64,000 bases of DNA, from positions 1 to 64,000 of the forward strand of contig JAOTVR010000006.1 in assembly GCA_029863305.1 (NCBI GenBank). The letters are read 5' to 3'. Source of the DNA: Gammaproteobacteria bacterium. GTDB taxonomy: Bacteria > Pseudomonadota > Gammaproteobacteria > Steroidobacterales > Woeseiaceae. The notes below the pieces were generated by a model that saw only the letters and a program-made list of their open reading frames with translations, searched no databases and was not told the origin of the DNA. The position numbers and the translations under genes are program-made. Within the stretch, counting starts at the first letter, position 1, and every line of letters begins with the position of its first letter. This document shows, piece after piece, positions 1 to 10,041 of the stretch.

Positions 1-2
1 GC

Positions 3-1559
3 TACCTGGGCATGCGCAAGTCAGTGCTGTTCGGCGGCATCCTGTTATCGCTCGGTCACCTGCTCATGGCTGTCGAGGGTCATCAGGCGATCAACTACCC
101 GGCCGGTACCGTTCTGACGGACAGCCTGACGCTTGCCAGCGGCGAAGTGCTGGCCGCCGGCACGATCCTGTCGGAGGCCCTGACCTTTCGTGATACTGCG
201 GCCCTGAGTATCTTCTACTTCGCATTGGCGCTCATCGTCATGGGCGTCGGCTATCTGAAGCCGAATATTTCGACAATCGTTGGCCGCCTGTATTCGAAGG
301 ATGACCCGCGGCGCGACTCGGGCTTCACGATTTTTTACATGGGCATCAACATCGGCTCATTTACCGCGACCCTGTTGTGCGGCTGGCTCGGCGAAGCCTT
401 TGGCTGGAAATACGGTTTTGGCGCAGCCGGCATCGGCATGATACTCGGGCTGATTACTTTCAGTTACGGACAGAAATTCCTCAAAGGGCATGCGGAACCG
501 GCAGACCCGGAAAGCCTCAGGCAGAAGGTCTTCGGTCCGATCAGCCGCGAGTGGTCGATCTACTTGTTGAGCTTGCCGGTGCTGGGTGTGCTCTGGCTCC
601 TCGTACAGCACGAGCCCGTGGTGTTGTTGACGCAAAATGTATTCCTGATCGCGTCCATCGTCGGCATCATCCTGTACTCGATGGTGCACAAGAAATCCGG
701 CAGTAACACAGTCGCCTATCTGTTTGCTGCCTTCGCCGTCCTTCTCGGCGCTTACGCCGCCACTGCTAACCTCGGCTTTTTGCCCGGGTCTGCAGCCCTG
801 GCCGAGAATGCCGCTTATGCGGCGATTATCGTTATCATCGGTTTCGTCATTTATGGGTTCATGACGCATAACTCCGATGAATTCGGGCGCACTGTCGTCT
901 TGATGATCCTGATACTCTCGACCGTCGTGTTCTGGGCGCTGTTCGAGCAATCCGCCGGCTCGATGACCCTGTATGCCGATCGCGTCGTCGATCGTGAGGC
1001 GGGCGGCATTACGTTTACGGCCGCCCAGTTCGGCTCATTGAATGCAATGTTCATCTGGATACTGGCGATTCCGTTCGCCGCCCTCTGGACCTGGCTGTCC
1101 AAACGAAACCTCGAGCCGTCCACGCCTGCCAAATTTGCTCTTGGTATCATCCAGGCGGGGCTCGGATTCGGCGCCCTGGTGCTCGGTGCGCAGTTCCCCG
1201 ACGCCGCCGGCAAGGTCGCCATGATCTGGCTGATTCTTGCCTACCTGCTGCACACGACCGGGGAGTTGATGCTATCGCCGGTCGGTCTGTCGGCCGTTAC
1301 CAAGCTCTCGATCGGCAAGGTTGTCGGCGTCAGCATGGGAACCTGGTTTCTTGCCACGGCGCTTTCGGAAACTGTTGCCACGCGACTTGGCAAGTTGGCG
1401 GCCGTCGGCACTCATGGCGGCGAAGTCGTCGATTCGGCCAGCGCATTGGCCACCTATACGCAGCTGTTTGAGTTCCTGATGTACGTTGGCGTCGGCTTTG
1501 GCTTGTTCATGCTGCTGATAACCCCGCTGTTGCGGCGCGGCATGCACGGCGTCCATTAA
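3..1559 (+). CDS. POT/PTR-family peptide MFS transporter (5' truncated by window edge)
   Basis: Frame is open upstream of ATG 12 (YLGMRKSV...); GYLKPNISTIVGRLY and multiple TM helices typical of proton-dependent oligopeptide transporters. Confidence 0.85.
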   Translation, partial: YLGMRKSVLFGGILLSLGHLLMAVEGHQAINYPAGTVLTDSLTLASGEVLAAGTILSEALTFRDTAALSIFYFALALIVMGVGYLKPNISTIVGRLYSKDDPRRDSGFTIFYMGINIGSFTATLLCGWLGEAFGWKYGFGAAGIGMILGLITFSYGQKFLKGHAEPADPESLRQKVFGPISREWSIYLLSLPVLGVLWLLVQHEPVVLLTQNVFLIASIVGIILYSMVHKKSGSNTVAYLFAAFAVLLGAYAATANLGFLPGSAALAENAAYAAIIVIIGFVIYGFMTHNSDEFGRTVVLMILILSTVVFWALFEQSAGSMTLYADRVVDREAGGITFTAAQFGSLNAMFIWILAIPFAALWTWLSKRNLEPSTPAKFALGIIQAGLGFGALVLGAQFPDAAGKVAMIWLILAYLLHTTGELMLSPVGLSAVTKLSIGKVVGVSMGTWFLATALSETVATRLGKLAAVGTHGGEVVDSASALATYTQLFEFLMYVGVGFGLFMLLITPLLRRGMHGVH

Positions 1560-1583
1560 CCTGATTATTAGTAGGGAAATATA

Positions 1584-3404
1584 ATGAAGCTAATTGCAAG
1601 ACTGCTTTCGTCCGTGTTGCTCGTATTTGTGATCGCTGCGTGCTCGACAGAATCGACGGACGAGCCCACAACAGCGGCGCCGGCAGAAACGGCACAAGAG
1701 TTTGTTGCCCGAGCCAACCGGGAGGCCAGGGAACTCTGGATTGAGAATTCCGCCGCCAACTGGACCTACGTCACTTATATTAATGAAGACACGGCGCTGA
1801 TGAATGCGCTGGCCAGCGAGCGCTATTCGGCGTGGCACAGTCGTATGGTCGCAGAGTCACTGCAGTATGACGATCAGGAGCTTGACGCCGAGACCCGTCG
1901 GGCGATCGATCTGCTGCGGCTGGGAAATACCTTGCCCGCACCCAATGATCCGGACAAGCGTAAAGAGCTGACACGCCTGCAAACCGAGATGGAGGGCATG
2001 TACGGTGCGGGGGAATACTGCCGCAGCGAGAACGACTGCCGCACGCTGCCCGAGCTCGAGGACATTATTGCCGGAAGCCGCGATTACGATGAACTGCTGG
2101 ACGCGTGGCAGGGTTGGCGCAGTATTTCGCCGCCGATGCGCGACAAGTATGCGCGCTATGTCGAACTTGCCAATGAAGGCGCGGCTGAACTCGGACACGA
2201 TAATCTCGGCGCAATGTGGCGCTCCGGTTACGACATGACGCCGGCGCAATTTCGACAGGAGTCGCAGCGGCTCTGGGAGCAGGTCGAACCGCTTTACGAA
2301 GAATTGCATTGCCATGTCAGAGCGAAACTGGGCGAGGTCTACGGTGAGGACAAGGTTCCACAGGACGGTCCGATTCCTGCACACCTGCTCGGCAACATGT
2401 GGGCGCAGCAGTGGGGCTTCATCTACGACCTGCTGGAACCGTATCCCGGAGTCTCCGACCTCGATGTGGACAGCACGCTGAAGACGAAGGACTACTCGCC
2501 ACAGGAAATGGTCCGCTCGGCCGAGAACTTCTACGTCTCGCTCGGCATGCCACGGCTGCCCGATACGTTCTGGGAGCGCTCGATGTTCTCAAAACCGGCA
2601 GACCGCGACGTGGTTTGCCACGCGAGCGCCTGGACGATGGACACCGAGGATGATTTGCGCATCAAGATGTGCATCAAGCAAACCTATGAAGAATTGCGCG
2701 TGATTTATCACGAACTCGGCCACAACTATTACCAGTGGGCATACAAAACCCAGCCGGTGCTTTTCCAGGATGGTGCGCACGACGGTTTTCACGAGGCGAT
2801 CGGCGACACGATTACATTGTCGATGACGCCCGAATACCTGGCCGAAGTCGGTCTGGTCGCCTCGGCCGAGCAGTCGCAACAGGCGATTATCAATCGACAG
2901 ATGCAACAGGCGCTCGACAAGATCGCATTCTTGCCGTTCGGCAAGCTCATTGACGAATGGCGCTGGGCGGTTTTTGCAGGAGAAGTGACGCCCGAGAATT
3001 ACAATCAGGCGTGGTGGGATATGCGCACGAAGTACCAGGGCATTGCGCCTGCGGTGGCGCGTAGCGAAGCCGATTTTGACCCTGGTGCGAAATACCATGT
3101 CCCGGCGAACGTCTCCTACACGCGTTACTTTCTCGCCCACGTCATGCAGTTTCAGTTTCAACGCGCACTGTGTGATGCGGCCGGGCATGAAGGTGACCTT
3201 CATGCCTGCTCTATTTATGGCAGCAAGGAGGCCGGTGAACGCCTGCAGGCGATGTTGGAGGCCGGTGCAAGCGCTCCCTGGCCGGATACGCTCGAGAAGC
3301 TGACCGGCACGCGGGAAATGGACGCCAGCGCGATCATCGACTATTTCGCACCGCTCATGGCCTACCTGCAAGAGCAGAACGAGGGCCGAAGCTGCGGTTG
3401 GTAG
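1584..3404 (+). CDS. M2-family peptidyl-dipeptidase (ACE-like), lipoprotein
   Basis: Lipoprotein-like signal (LLSSVLLVFVIAAC); zinc motif VIYHELGHNYYQWAY. Confidence 0.9.
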   Translation: MKLIARLLSSVLLVFVIAACSTESTDEPTTAAPAETAQEFVARANREARELWIENSAANWTYVTYINEDTALMNALASERYSAWHSRMVAESLQYDDQELDAETRRAIDLLRLGNTLPAPNDPDKRKELTRLQTEMEGMYGAGEYCRSENDCRTLPELEDIIAGSRDYDELLDAWQGWRSISPPMRDKYARYVELANEGAAELGHDNLGAMWRSGYDMTPAQFRQESQRLWEQVEPLYEELHCHVRAKLGEVYGEDKVPQDGPIPAHLLGNMWAQQWGFIYDLLEPYPGVSDLDVDSTLKTKDYSPQEMVRSAENFYVSLGMPRLPDTFWERSMFSKPADRDVVCHASAWTMDTEDDLRIKMCIKQTYEELRVIYHELGHNYYQWAYKTQPVLFQDGAHDGFHEAIGDTITLSMTPEYLAEVGLVASAEQSQQAIINRQMQQALDKIAFLPFGKLIDEWRWAVFAGEVTPENYNQAWWDMRTKYQGIAPAVARSEADFDPGAKYHVPANVSYTRYFLAHVMQFQFQRALCDAAGHEGDLHACSIYGSKEAGERLQAMLEAGASAPWPDTLEKLTGTREMDASAIIDYFAPLMAYLQEQNEGRSCGW

Positions 3405-3416
3405 CGAACGAGGCGG

Positions 3417-4310
3417 TCAGGTCTTTGTTGCCAGAAAGGGCTCCGACCCCTTCCGCCTGATGAGCAGGAGGGCGGTCGACAGCACCAGCACCTCGAAGAT
3501 CACGGCGGGCAACGACGCTTCGAAGCCGTAACTGCCCCCGGTTAGCCAGTCCGCGCCGCTGAGTGTGCTGTGGAAGATGCTGCCCTTTTCCTCGAAGCCC
3601 GAGAGTTCCAGTCCGAACAGACCCGACGCTGTCGCATTCCAGCCGAAGTGATAGCCGATCAGCAACCACAGCGAACCCGAGCGTAGTACCAGCCACCCCA
3701 TCAGGATGCCGCCAATGGCTGTGTACAGCAGCCCCTGCCAGTTCGCGCCGGGATTGCCGCTGTGCATCAGACCAAACAGCAGGCCCGTGATGACGACCGC
3801 AGCCGCCGGATTGAAACCGAGTGACAGCTGCCGCAACAGATAGCCGCGCAGCACGAACTCCTCCCAGGCCGCAAGCAGGAATCCGGCTGTCAGCATCGGC
3901 AACAGCATCGACACGAAGTTCTCGACATTCATGCCGCCAGAAGACACGCTTCCGTAGCCGCCAATTACCGCGAGACCCATCAACAGGCTAACGGGCACAG
4001 CACCGAGCAACGTGCCGACTGCGATATCCTTCCACGCTGTTGCGACAAAGGGCATGCCGATGGCCGCGAAACCGGCCCTTTCGAAATAGCGCAACAGCAG
4101 AGCGATGACACCCAATGCGCCGCCGGACACCAGCAACGAGAACAGCAAGAACATCCACGGACCGGCTTGCTGCTGGCCCGGCAGGCCGAGCGCCCGCCAG
4201 CCGACATTTACGCCGAAAACGACAATCGCCAACAACGCGAGCATCGCGGCAATCCGCCAGCCTGTGCGCCATGTATCGTCCGGTCCTCTGACTATCGTTC
4301 GCAGGCGCAT
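3417..4310 (-). CDS. CPBP-family intramembrane metalloprotease
   Basis: AAWEEFVLRGYLL (EExxxR) and FGLMHSGNPG motifs in a multi-TM protein. Confidence 0.85.
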   Translation of the reverse strand: MRLRTIVRGPDDTWRTGWRIAAMLALLAIVVFGVNVGWRALGLPGQQQAGPWMFLLFSLLVSGGALGVIALLLRYFERAGFAAIGMPFVATAWKDIAVGTLLGAVPVSLLMGLAVIGGYGSVSSGGMNVENFVSMLLPMLTAGFLLAAWEEFVLRGYLLRQLSLGFNPAAAVVITGLLFGLMHSGNPGANWQGLLYTAIGGILMGWLVLRSGSLWLLIGYHFGWNATASGLFGLELSGFEEKGSIFHSTLSGADWLTGGSYGFEASLPAVIFEVLVLSTALLLIRRKGSEPFLATKT

Positions 4311-4433
4311 TTCTCTGATCCTCTGTCCCGCTTTACCAACAGATGCCCGGGCCGGCCGATTGCTTGCCCGCGGGCGCGACTCGGCTGGCTTGATTGAGTA
4401 AACTCTGCCGAATCATAAGGGAGGGGGCACCCC

Positions 4434-5978
4434 ATGTCCGAAGAAAAAGAAGAAGTAAAGGTCAGCCTGTCCACACGAATGCTCGCCTCGGTCGAGAGAG
4501 TCGGCAACAAGCTGCCCGATCCGGCGGTTCTGTTTATCGTCTTGCTGTTCGCCGTCTGGGTGCTCTCGTGGTTGCTTTCCTACGTCACCTTTAACGTTCT
4601 TGACCCGCGAACCAGCGAACCGCTCATCATCAACAATCTGTTGTCGGGCTCGGCGATCACAGCGTTCACCTCGGTGATGGTGACCAACTTTTCCCATTTT
4701 CACCCCCTGGGCGTCGTGCTCGTCGCCATGCTCGGAATCGGTGTCGCCGAACATACGGGCTTCATCAATTCCGGATTGCGGGCGCTGCTTGGGGTGACGG
4801 CCAAATGGCTGCTGACACCGATGGTCATTCTCGTTGGCATCGTCAGTCACTCGGCAGTCGATGCGGGGTATGTGCTGGTCATTCCGCTGGGTGGCGTCAT
4901 TTTCTATGCTGCCGGCCGACACCCTCTTGCAGGTATAGCTGCGGCGTTTGCCGGTGTATCCGGCGGCTTTTCGGCGAATTTCGTACCGTCATCACTCGAC
5001 CCCTTGTTACAGGGCCTGTCGCAGGCGGGCGCGCAAATACTGGATCCGGGCGTGGTTCTCAATCCGCTCAACAACTACTTTTTCACAACCGCTTCGTCGT
5101 TGCTGATTATCGGTTTTGGCTGGTACCTGACAGAGAAGGTCGTCGAGCCGCGCCTGCAAGGCACCGAACTCGATGGCGACCTCGAGGACCTGCCGACCAT
5201 GCACGCGCTCGAACCGCACGAGCGCAAGGGCCTGCGCGCTGCCGGCATTGCGTTCCTGCTGGGCATCATTGTCATGGTCGTCACGGCATGGCCGGCCACC
5301 TCACCCTGGCGTGACGCAACCGGTGACATGACGACCGGCGCGGCGCCGATGATGCGCTCGATCGTGTCGCTGATCTTCCTTGGCTTCATCATTCCGGGCT
5401 ACGTATACGGCCTTGCGGCAGGTACCGTGAAGAGCTCGAAAGACGTCATCGAGGGGATGACCAAAGCCATGCACCAGATGGCTTACTACCTGGTCATCAT
5501 GTTTTTCATCGCCCAGTTCGTGTACGCCTTCGGCCAGTCTAATCTGGGCGTGTTGCTCGCCCTGCAGGGTGCGGCCGGACTCAAGGCTCTGGCGATGCCG
5601 TCCTACATCACGATAGTCGGCATCGTCATGCTGACCGCCTTCATCAATATCTTCGTCGGCTCGGCAAGTGGCAAGTGGGGCCTGCTGGCACCCATCTTCG
5701 TGCCCATGCTGATGCAGCTCGGCATTTCTCCCGACCTGACACAGGCCGCCTACCGGGTTGGCGATTCGAGCACAAACATCATCACACCATTGATGCCGTA
5801 CTTTCCGTTAGTCGTGGTCTATTGCCAGCGCTACGTGAAGAACACCGGCATCGGTACCGTAACGGCCATGATGTTGCCGTATTCGGTGACTTTTCTCGTC
5901 ATCTGGACGATATTCCTGTTGCTGTACTCTTTGACCGGCTTGCCGCTTGGCATTCAGTCCAGCTACACCTACCCCTGA
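4434..5978 (+). CDS. AbgT-family transporter
   Basis: SERVGNKLPDPAVLF start, FINIFVGSASGKWGLLAPIFVPM and YRVGDSSTNIITPLMPYFPL typical of AbgT. Confidence 0.9.
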   Translation: MSEEKEEVKVSLSTRMLASVERVGNKLPDPAVLFIVLLFAVWVLSWLLSYVTFNVLDPRTSEPLIINNLLSGSAITAFTSVMVTNFSHFHPLGVVLVAMLGIGVAEHTGFINSGLRALLGVTAKWLLTPMVILVGIVSHSAVDAGYVLVIPLGGVIFYAAGRHPLAGIAAAFAGVSGGFSANFVPSSLDPLLQGLSQAGAQILDPGVVLNPLNNYFFTTASSLLIIGFGWYLTEKVVEPRLQGTELDGDLEDLPTMHALEPHERKGLRAAGIAFLLGIIVMVVTAWPATSPWRDATGDMTTGAAPMMRSIVSLIFLGFIIPGYVYGLAAGTVKSSKDVIEGMTKAMHQMAYYLVIMFFIAQFVYAFGQSNLGVLLALQGAAGLKALAMPSYITIVGIVMLTAFINIFVGSASGKWGLLAPIFVPMLMQLGISPDLTQAAYRVGDSSTNIITPLMPYFPLVVVYCQRYVKNTGIGTVTAMMLPYSVTFLVIWTIFLLLYSLTGLPLGIQSSYTYP

Positions 5979-5993
5979 GAGCGAATTCGAATC

Positions 5994-8390
5994 ATGCAGG
6001 ACTTCGAGAAGCTTGGCGCTTTTTATCTTGGCAAGCGCTACGACACCGAAAATGACAAGCTCACGGACGAGCTTGTGCTTTATGACTCCAAGGATCTGAC
6101 AACCCACGCGGTCATCATCGGCATGACGGGCTCCGGTAAGACAGGGCTCGGCATCGGCATCCTCGAGGAAGCCGCGCTCGATCATGTACCGGTCATTGCG
6201 ATCGATCCCAAGGGCGATATGGGCAACCTGCTGCTTACGTTTCCGCAGCTGCGCGCCGAAGACTTTCGGCCGTGGGTCAACCCCCGCGCCGCGACCGACA
6301 AGGGGCAGACGCCCGATGAGTACGCCAGCGCCCAAGCGGAGCTGTGGAAGAAAGGTCTGGGTGAGTGGGGCCAAACCGGTGCGCGCATTGCGCAACTTCG
6401 CAAGAACGTCGATCTTTCGATCTATACGCCTGGCAGTAATTCCGGCTTGCCGGTGTCTGTACTGCAGTCTTTTGTCGCGCCCGATGCGGCACTTATTGAC
6501 GATGTCGACCTGTATCGCGAGCGCGTGCAGGCGACGGCGACGGGGATACTGACCTTACTTGATATCGATGCGGATCCGGTCGCGAGCCGCGAACACATTC
6601 TGATCTCGCGGCTATTGGACAATGCCTGGCGTGACGGACGTGATCTCGATGTCGCCAGCCTGATCGGTGAAATTCAAAGTCCGCCGATCAGCCAGGTTGG
6701 CGTCATGACGCTCGACTCGTTCTTCCCGGCAAAGGACCGATTCGCGCTGGCTATGCGGCTCAACAATCTGCTTGCCGCGCCCGGCTTCGAGGCCTGGATG
6801 CAGGGCGAGCCGCTCGATACCAGGAGCCTCTTGTACACCGCCGAGGGCAAGCCGAAGATTTCAGTGATGTCGATCGCACACCTCGATGATGCGCAACGCA
6901 TGTTCTTCGTCTCGATGTTGTTGAACGACCTGATCGGCTGGATGCGCGCACAGCAGGGCACATCGAGCCTGCGCGCCATTCTCTACATGGATGAAATCTT
7001 CGGCTACATGCCGCCGGTTGCAAATCCGCCATCCAAAAAGCTGTTCCTCACCCTGCTCAAGCAAGCCCGCGCCTACGGTCTCGGGCTTGTGCTCGCAACG
7101 CAGAATCCGGTCGACCTCGATTACAAGGGCCTGTCGAATACCGGCACGTGGTTTATTGGCCGGCTGCAGACGGAGCGGGACAAGGCGCGCGTAATGGAGG
7201 GTCTCGAGGGTGCCAGCGACGGCAACTTCGACAAACAGAAGATGGAACGTACGCTGGCCGGACTCGGCAAGCGACGCTTTCTCTTGCACAACGTGCACGA
7301 AGATGAGGCTGTTGTCTTTAACACCCGCTGGGTCCTCTCGTACCTCGCCGGGCCGTTGACCCGTGACGCCATCAAGACACTGATGTCCAGGATAAAGGCT
7401 CAGGGTGCCGCTGTCATTCGCAAGGCCAGCAAGCCGAAGCAACGCAGTAACGCCAGCGCGCCGTCTTTACCCCCGGCGATCGATCAGTACTTCGTTCCGG
7501 GTAGCGGCGACAACATCGTCTATCACCCGCGACTGGTCGGCACGGCCGACATTCTGTTCAACAGTGCCCGCTATCACATCGAGGCCGAGCGCAGCCGCGT
7601 CTACACCGTCGAATTCGAGGACGGACCCGTAGACGTCGATTGGGACAACAGCGAGCCCGTAGCCATCAGCATTGATGATCTCGACGACAAAGGCTTCGAC
7701 GGCGCCGCGTTCGCGGACTGTCCACAATGCGCTACCGTTGCCAAGAACTACACGGGCTGGAGCAGGGACTTTAAGCGCTGGCTGCGGCAGCACGAAACGA
7801 TCTCACTGTATCGCAGCAAGCGCTTCAACGTGTCGTCGGACAGCGGCGAAACCGAAGGCGAATTCCGTGCCCGTCTGCAAACCATCGCAAGCGAAAAACG
7901 CGACCAGGCAATAGCGAAGATTCGTAAACGCTATGCCACCAAAACCACGACCCTGGAGAATCGTCTGCTCCGTGCGCAGCAGGCCGTAGAGCGCGAGTCG
8001 CAACAGGCAACGAAAAAGAAGCTCGACACAGCGGTGTCTTTTGGCACCGCTATTCTGGGAGCGGTCCTCGGACGCAAGCGTCTGTCGACGAGCTCCGCAA
8101 GCAAAATTGGCACGGCGATTAAAACCGCCAGTGGCGCGCGTAAAGAATCCGCCGACATCAAACGCGCCGAGGAAACGGCTCGCAAGGTGCGGGCCGATAT
8201 CGAAGCGCTGAATGGCGAGCTCGAAAAGGAAATCGCAGCGCTGGATACGGCTTTCGACGCTCAGACCGAAGAGCTTGATGAGATCGTGGTGCGGGCGAAG
8301 AGCACCGACATCCACGTGCCGCTCATCGGCCTGGCATGGATGCCCTATCAGGCAGACGACAAAGGTCGGCTCAAGCCTGCCTGGAGCTAG
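5994..8390 (+). CDS. HerA-like ATP-binding protein with C-terminal coiled coil
   Basis: Walker A GMTGSGKTGLG, Walker B RAILYMDEIFGYMPP, ATQNPVDLDYKGL; charged helical C-terminus. Confidence 0.8.
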   Translation: MQDFEKLGAFYLGKRYDTENDKLTDELVLYDSKDLTTHAVIIGMTGSGKTGLGIGILEEAALDHVPVIAIDPKGDMGNLLLTFPQLRAEDFRPWVNPRAATDKGQTPDEYASAQAELWKKGLGEWGQTGARIAQLRKNVDLSIYTPGSNSGLPVSVLQSFVAPDAALIDDVDLYRERVQATATGILTLLDIDADPVASREHILISRLLDNAWRDGRDLDVASLIGEIQSPPISQVGVMTLDSFFPAKDRFALAMRLNNLLAAPGFEAWMQGEPLDTRSLLYTAEGKPKISVMSIAHLDDAQRMFFVSMLLNDLIGWMRAQQGTSSLRAILYMDEIFGYMPPVANPPSKKLFLTLLKQARAYGLGLVLATQNPVDLDYKGLSNTGTWFIGRLQTERDKARVMEGLEGASDGNFDKQKMERTLAGLGKRRFLLHNVHEDEAVVFNTRWVLSYLAGPLTRDAIKTLMSRIKAQGAAVIRKASKPKQRSNASAPSLPPAIDQYFVPGSGDNIVYHPRLVGTADILFNSARYHIEAERSRVYTVEFEDGPVDVDWDNSEPVAISIDDLDDKGFDGAAFADCPQCATVAKNYTGWSRDFKRWLRQHETISLYRSKRFNVSSDSGETEGEFRARLQTIASEKRDQAIAKIRKRYATKTTTLENRLLRAQQAVERESQQATKKKLDTAVSFGTAILGAVLGRKRLSTSSASKIGTAIKTASGARKESADIKRAEETARKVRADIEALNGELEKEIAALDTAFDAQTEELDEIVVRAKSTDIHVPLIGLAWMPYQADDKGRLKPAWS

Positions 8391-9250
8391 TCGCCGGCGC
8401 ACGCCCCTGCGTAGGCCTTGCGGACGTCCGCGTTGTCGAGCTGGCATTCGTTGTCGTAAGTAACTCCGTCCAGTCCGCAAACCGGCGCGTAGACCCGCGC
8501 ACAATTTCTGCCCTGGCCTTCACACATGCCAGCGTAGTCGATGCGCATGCCGCGACGCTCTGCCTGGCAGGCATTACTGTATGTCAGGCCATCCGACGCG
8601 CAGACCGGGACGAAGATGCTGGGGCACGGTCGCACATTGCAAATGCCCTCGGTGAACGTCGCGACGCCGGCCTTATCTGCGTGGCAGGCATTTTCATAGG
8701 TGACGCTGTCATCGCCGCAAACCGGCGCGAAGACCTTCGGACAATTATCGAGGTCACAAACGCCTTTGCGCTGCACCGGGACGCGCTTGACATCGGCCTC
8801 GCAGCGGTTGATGTATGTGCGCCCATTCATACCGCAAACCGGTTCCTCGACACTCGGACAGCCATTGGGCGTACACGCGCCCAACCCTGCGATCTGCACA
8901 TTGGCCAGGTCAGCAAGACACTCATTGATGTAGGTATTGCCGTCTATACCGCACACGGGGTCGTATTGCTCGCCACACGCCGAATCGCTCACAGGACACG
9001 CGCCCGCGCTTGCGATGGCCACTCCCGCCGCGCGCGCTACGCAATCATTGCTGTAAGTCTGGCCATCAACACCACACACCGGGTCGAATTGCATCGTGCA
9101 CGCGACGTCCTTTGTTTCTGTGACAGGCGGCGATTCGTCACTCTGCGCAGTCGACGGCGCCTCAAGCTCATCCGCAAAGCCTGGTGGCAACAGCGTGAAC
9201 GCTGCGATCATGCAGCTTGTCAGGAATACGGCGAGCCCTTGTTTCATCAT
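8387..9250 (-). CDS. Secreted protein with six tandem Kazal-type inhibitor domains
   Basis: N-terminal signal peptide; six repeats of CxxxxxPVCGxDGxTYxNxCxA...GxC. Confidence 0.9.
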   Translation of the reverse strand: MMKQGLAVFLTSCMIAAFTLLPPGFADELEAPSTAQSDESPPVTETKDVACTMQFDPVCGVDGQTYSNDCVARAAGVAIASAGACPVSDSACGEQYDPVCGIDGNTYINECLADLANVQIAGLGACTPNGCPSVEEPVCGMNGRTYINRCEADVKRVPVQRKGVCDLDNCPKVFAPVCGDDSVTYENACHADKAGVATFTEGICNVRPCPSIFVPVCASDGLTYSNACQAERRGMRIDYAGMCEGQGRNCARVYAPVCGLDGVTYDNECQLDNADVRKAYAGACAGD

Positions 9251-9291
9251 TTTCCGTTGGTGGCGGTCGTAGCACTATTAGAGCGCATACA

Positions 9292-10041
9292 TCAGATGCG
9301 GTTCAACGGTCGCGACAGCAATTCGCTGATCGCCACGAGCTCGAATCCTTCGGCATGTAACTTCGGCAGCTCACGTTCGAGCACTTCCAGCGTTTCCCTG
9401 AACGGATGGCCGATCGCAACGGCGCTTCCGCGCTGCCGCGCCACCGCCTTCAGGCGCTCGAATTCGCGGGAGACCGCCTTGCTCGATCGATCATGATCAA
9501 GAAACACGTCCCGCCTGGTGGCGGTTACGCCTGACTCAGCAGCAATCCGCAGCGCGACACTTTCGTGAGTGGTGTAGCTGTCGATAAAAAACAGATTCTC
9601 CCGCGCCAGTATCTCCTCCATCAGCCAGCCCATATGGCCCGGATGGCGCGTCAACAGGCTGCCTCGATGACTGCTGACGCCGATCGCGAAAGGTACGGTG
9701 GCGATCGCGCCAGCGAAGGTTTCCGCAAATGTCCTGCGCGACATGTCGAGCATTAGCGCCCCGGGCTCCAGGAAATCACGATTCTCGACCGACTCCAGCG
9801 GCAGGTGCATCAGGACTTCCTTGCCGCGTTCATTGGCCAGTCTGGCAAGTTGCCGCCCCTGCGGCGTGCCCGGAAGAACAGCAAACGCAACGGGGCCAGG
9901 CAGATCGATGGCGCGCCGGCCGGCCTCCAGTTCATAGCCAAGATCGTCGATGATGATGGCTATGCGCGGCTTTGGCTCTGCAACGCTTTGCGCAACCAGC
10001 AGCGTCACCGCCGCCACACACAGAAACCCGCTGCGGATCAT
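9292..10041 (-). CDS. Divergent polysaccharide deacetylase family protein (YibQ-like)
   Basis: PRIAIIIDDLGY...GPVAFAVLPGTPQG...LMHLPLES; adjacent to ctpA and envC. Confidence 0.85.
   Translation of the reverse strand: MIRSGFLCVAAVTLLVAQSVAEPKPRIAIIIDDLGYELEAGRRAIDLPGPVAFAVLPGTPQGRQLARLANERGKEVLMHLPLESVENRDFLEPGALMLDMSRRTFAETFAGAIATVPFAIGVSSHRGSLLTRHPGHMGWLMEEILARENLFFIDSYTTHESVALRIAAESGVTATRRDVFLDHDRSSKAVSREFERLKAVARQRGSAVAIGHPFRETLEVLERELPKLHAEGFELVAISELLSRPLNRI

Noticed and set aside
8336-9496. 386-aa plus-strand ORF
   Set aside because: Antisense to the clear Kazal gene; no recognisable motifs; explained by high-GC mirror ORFs
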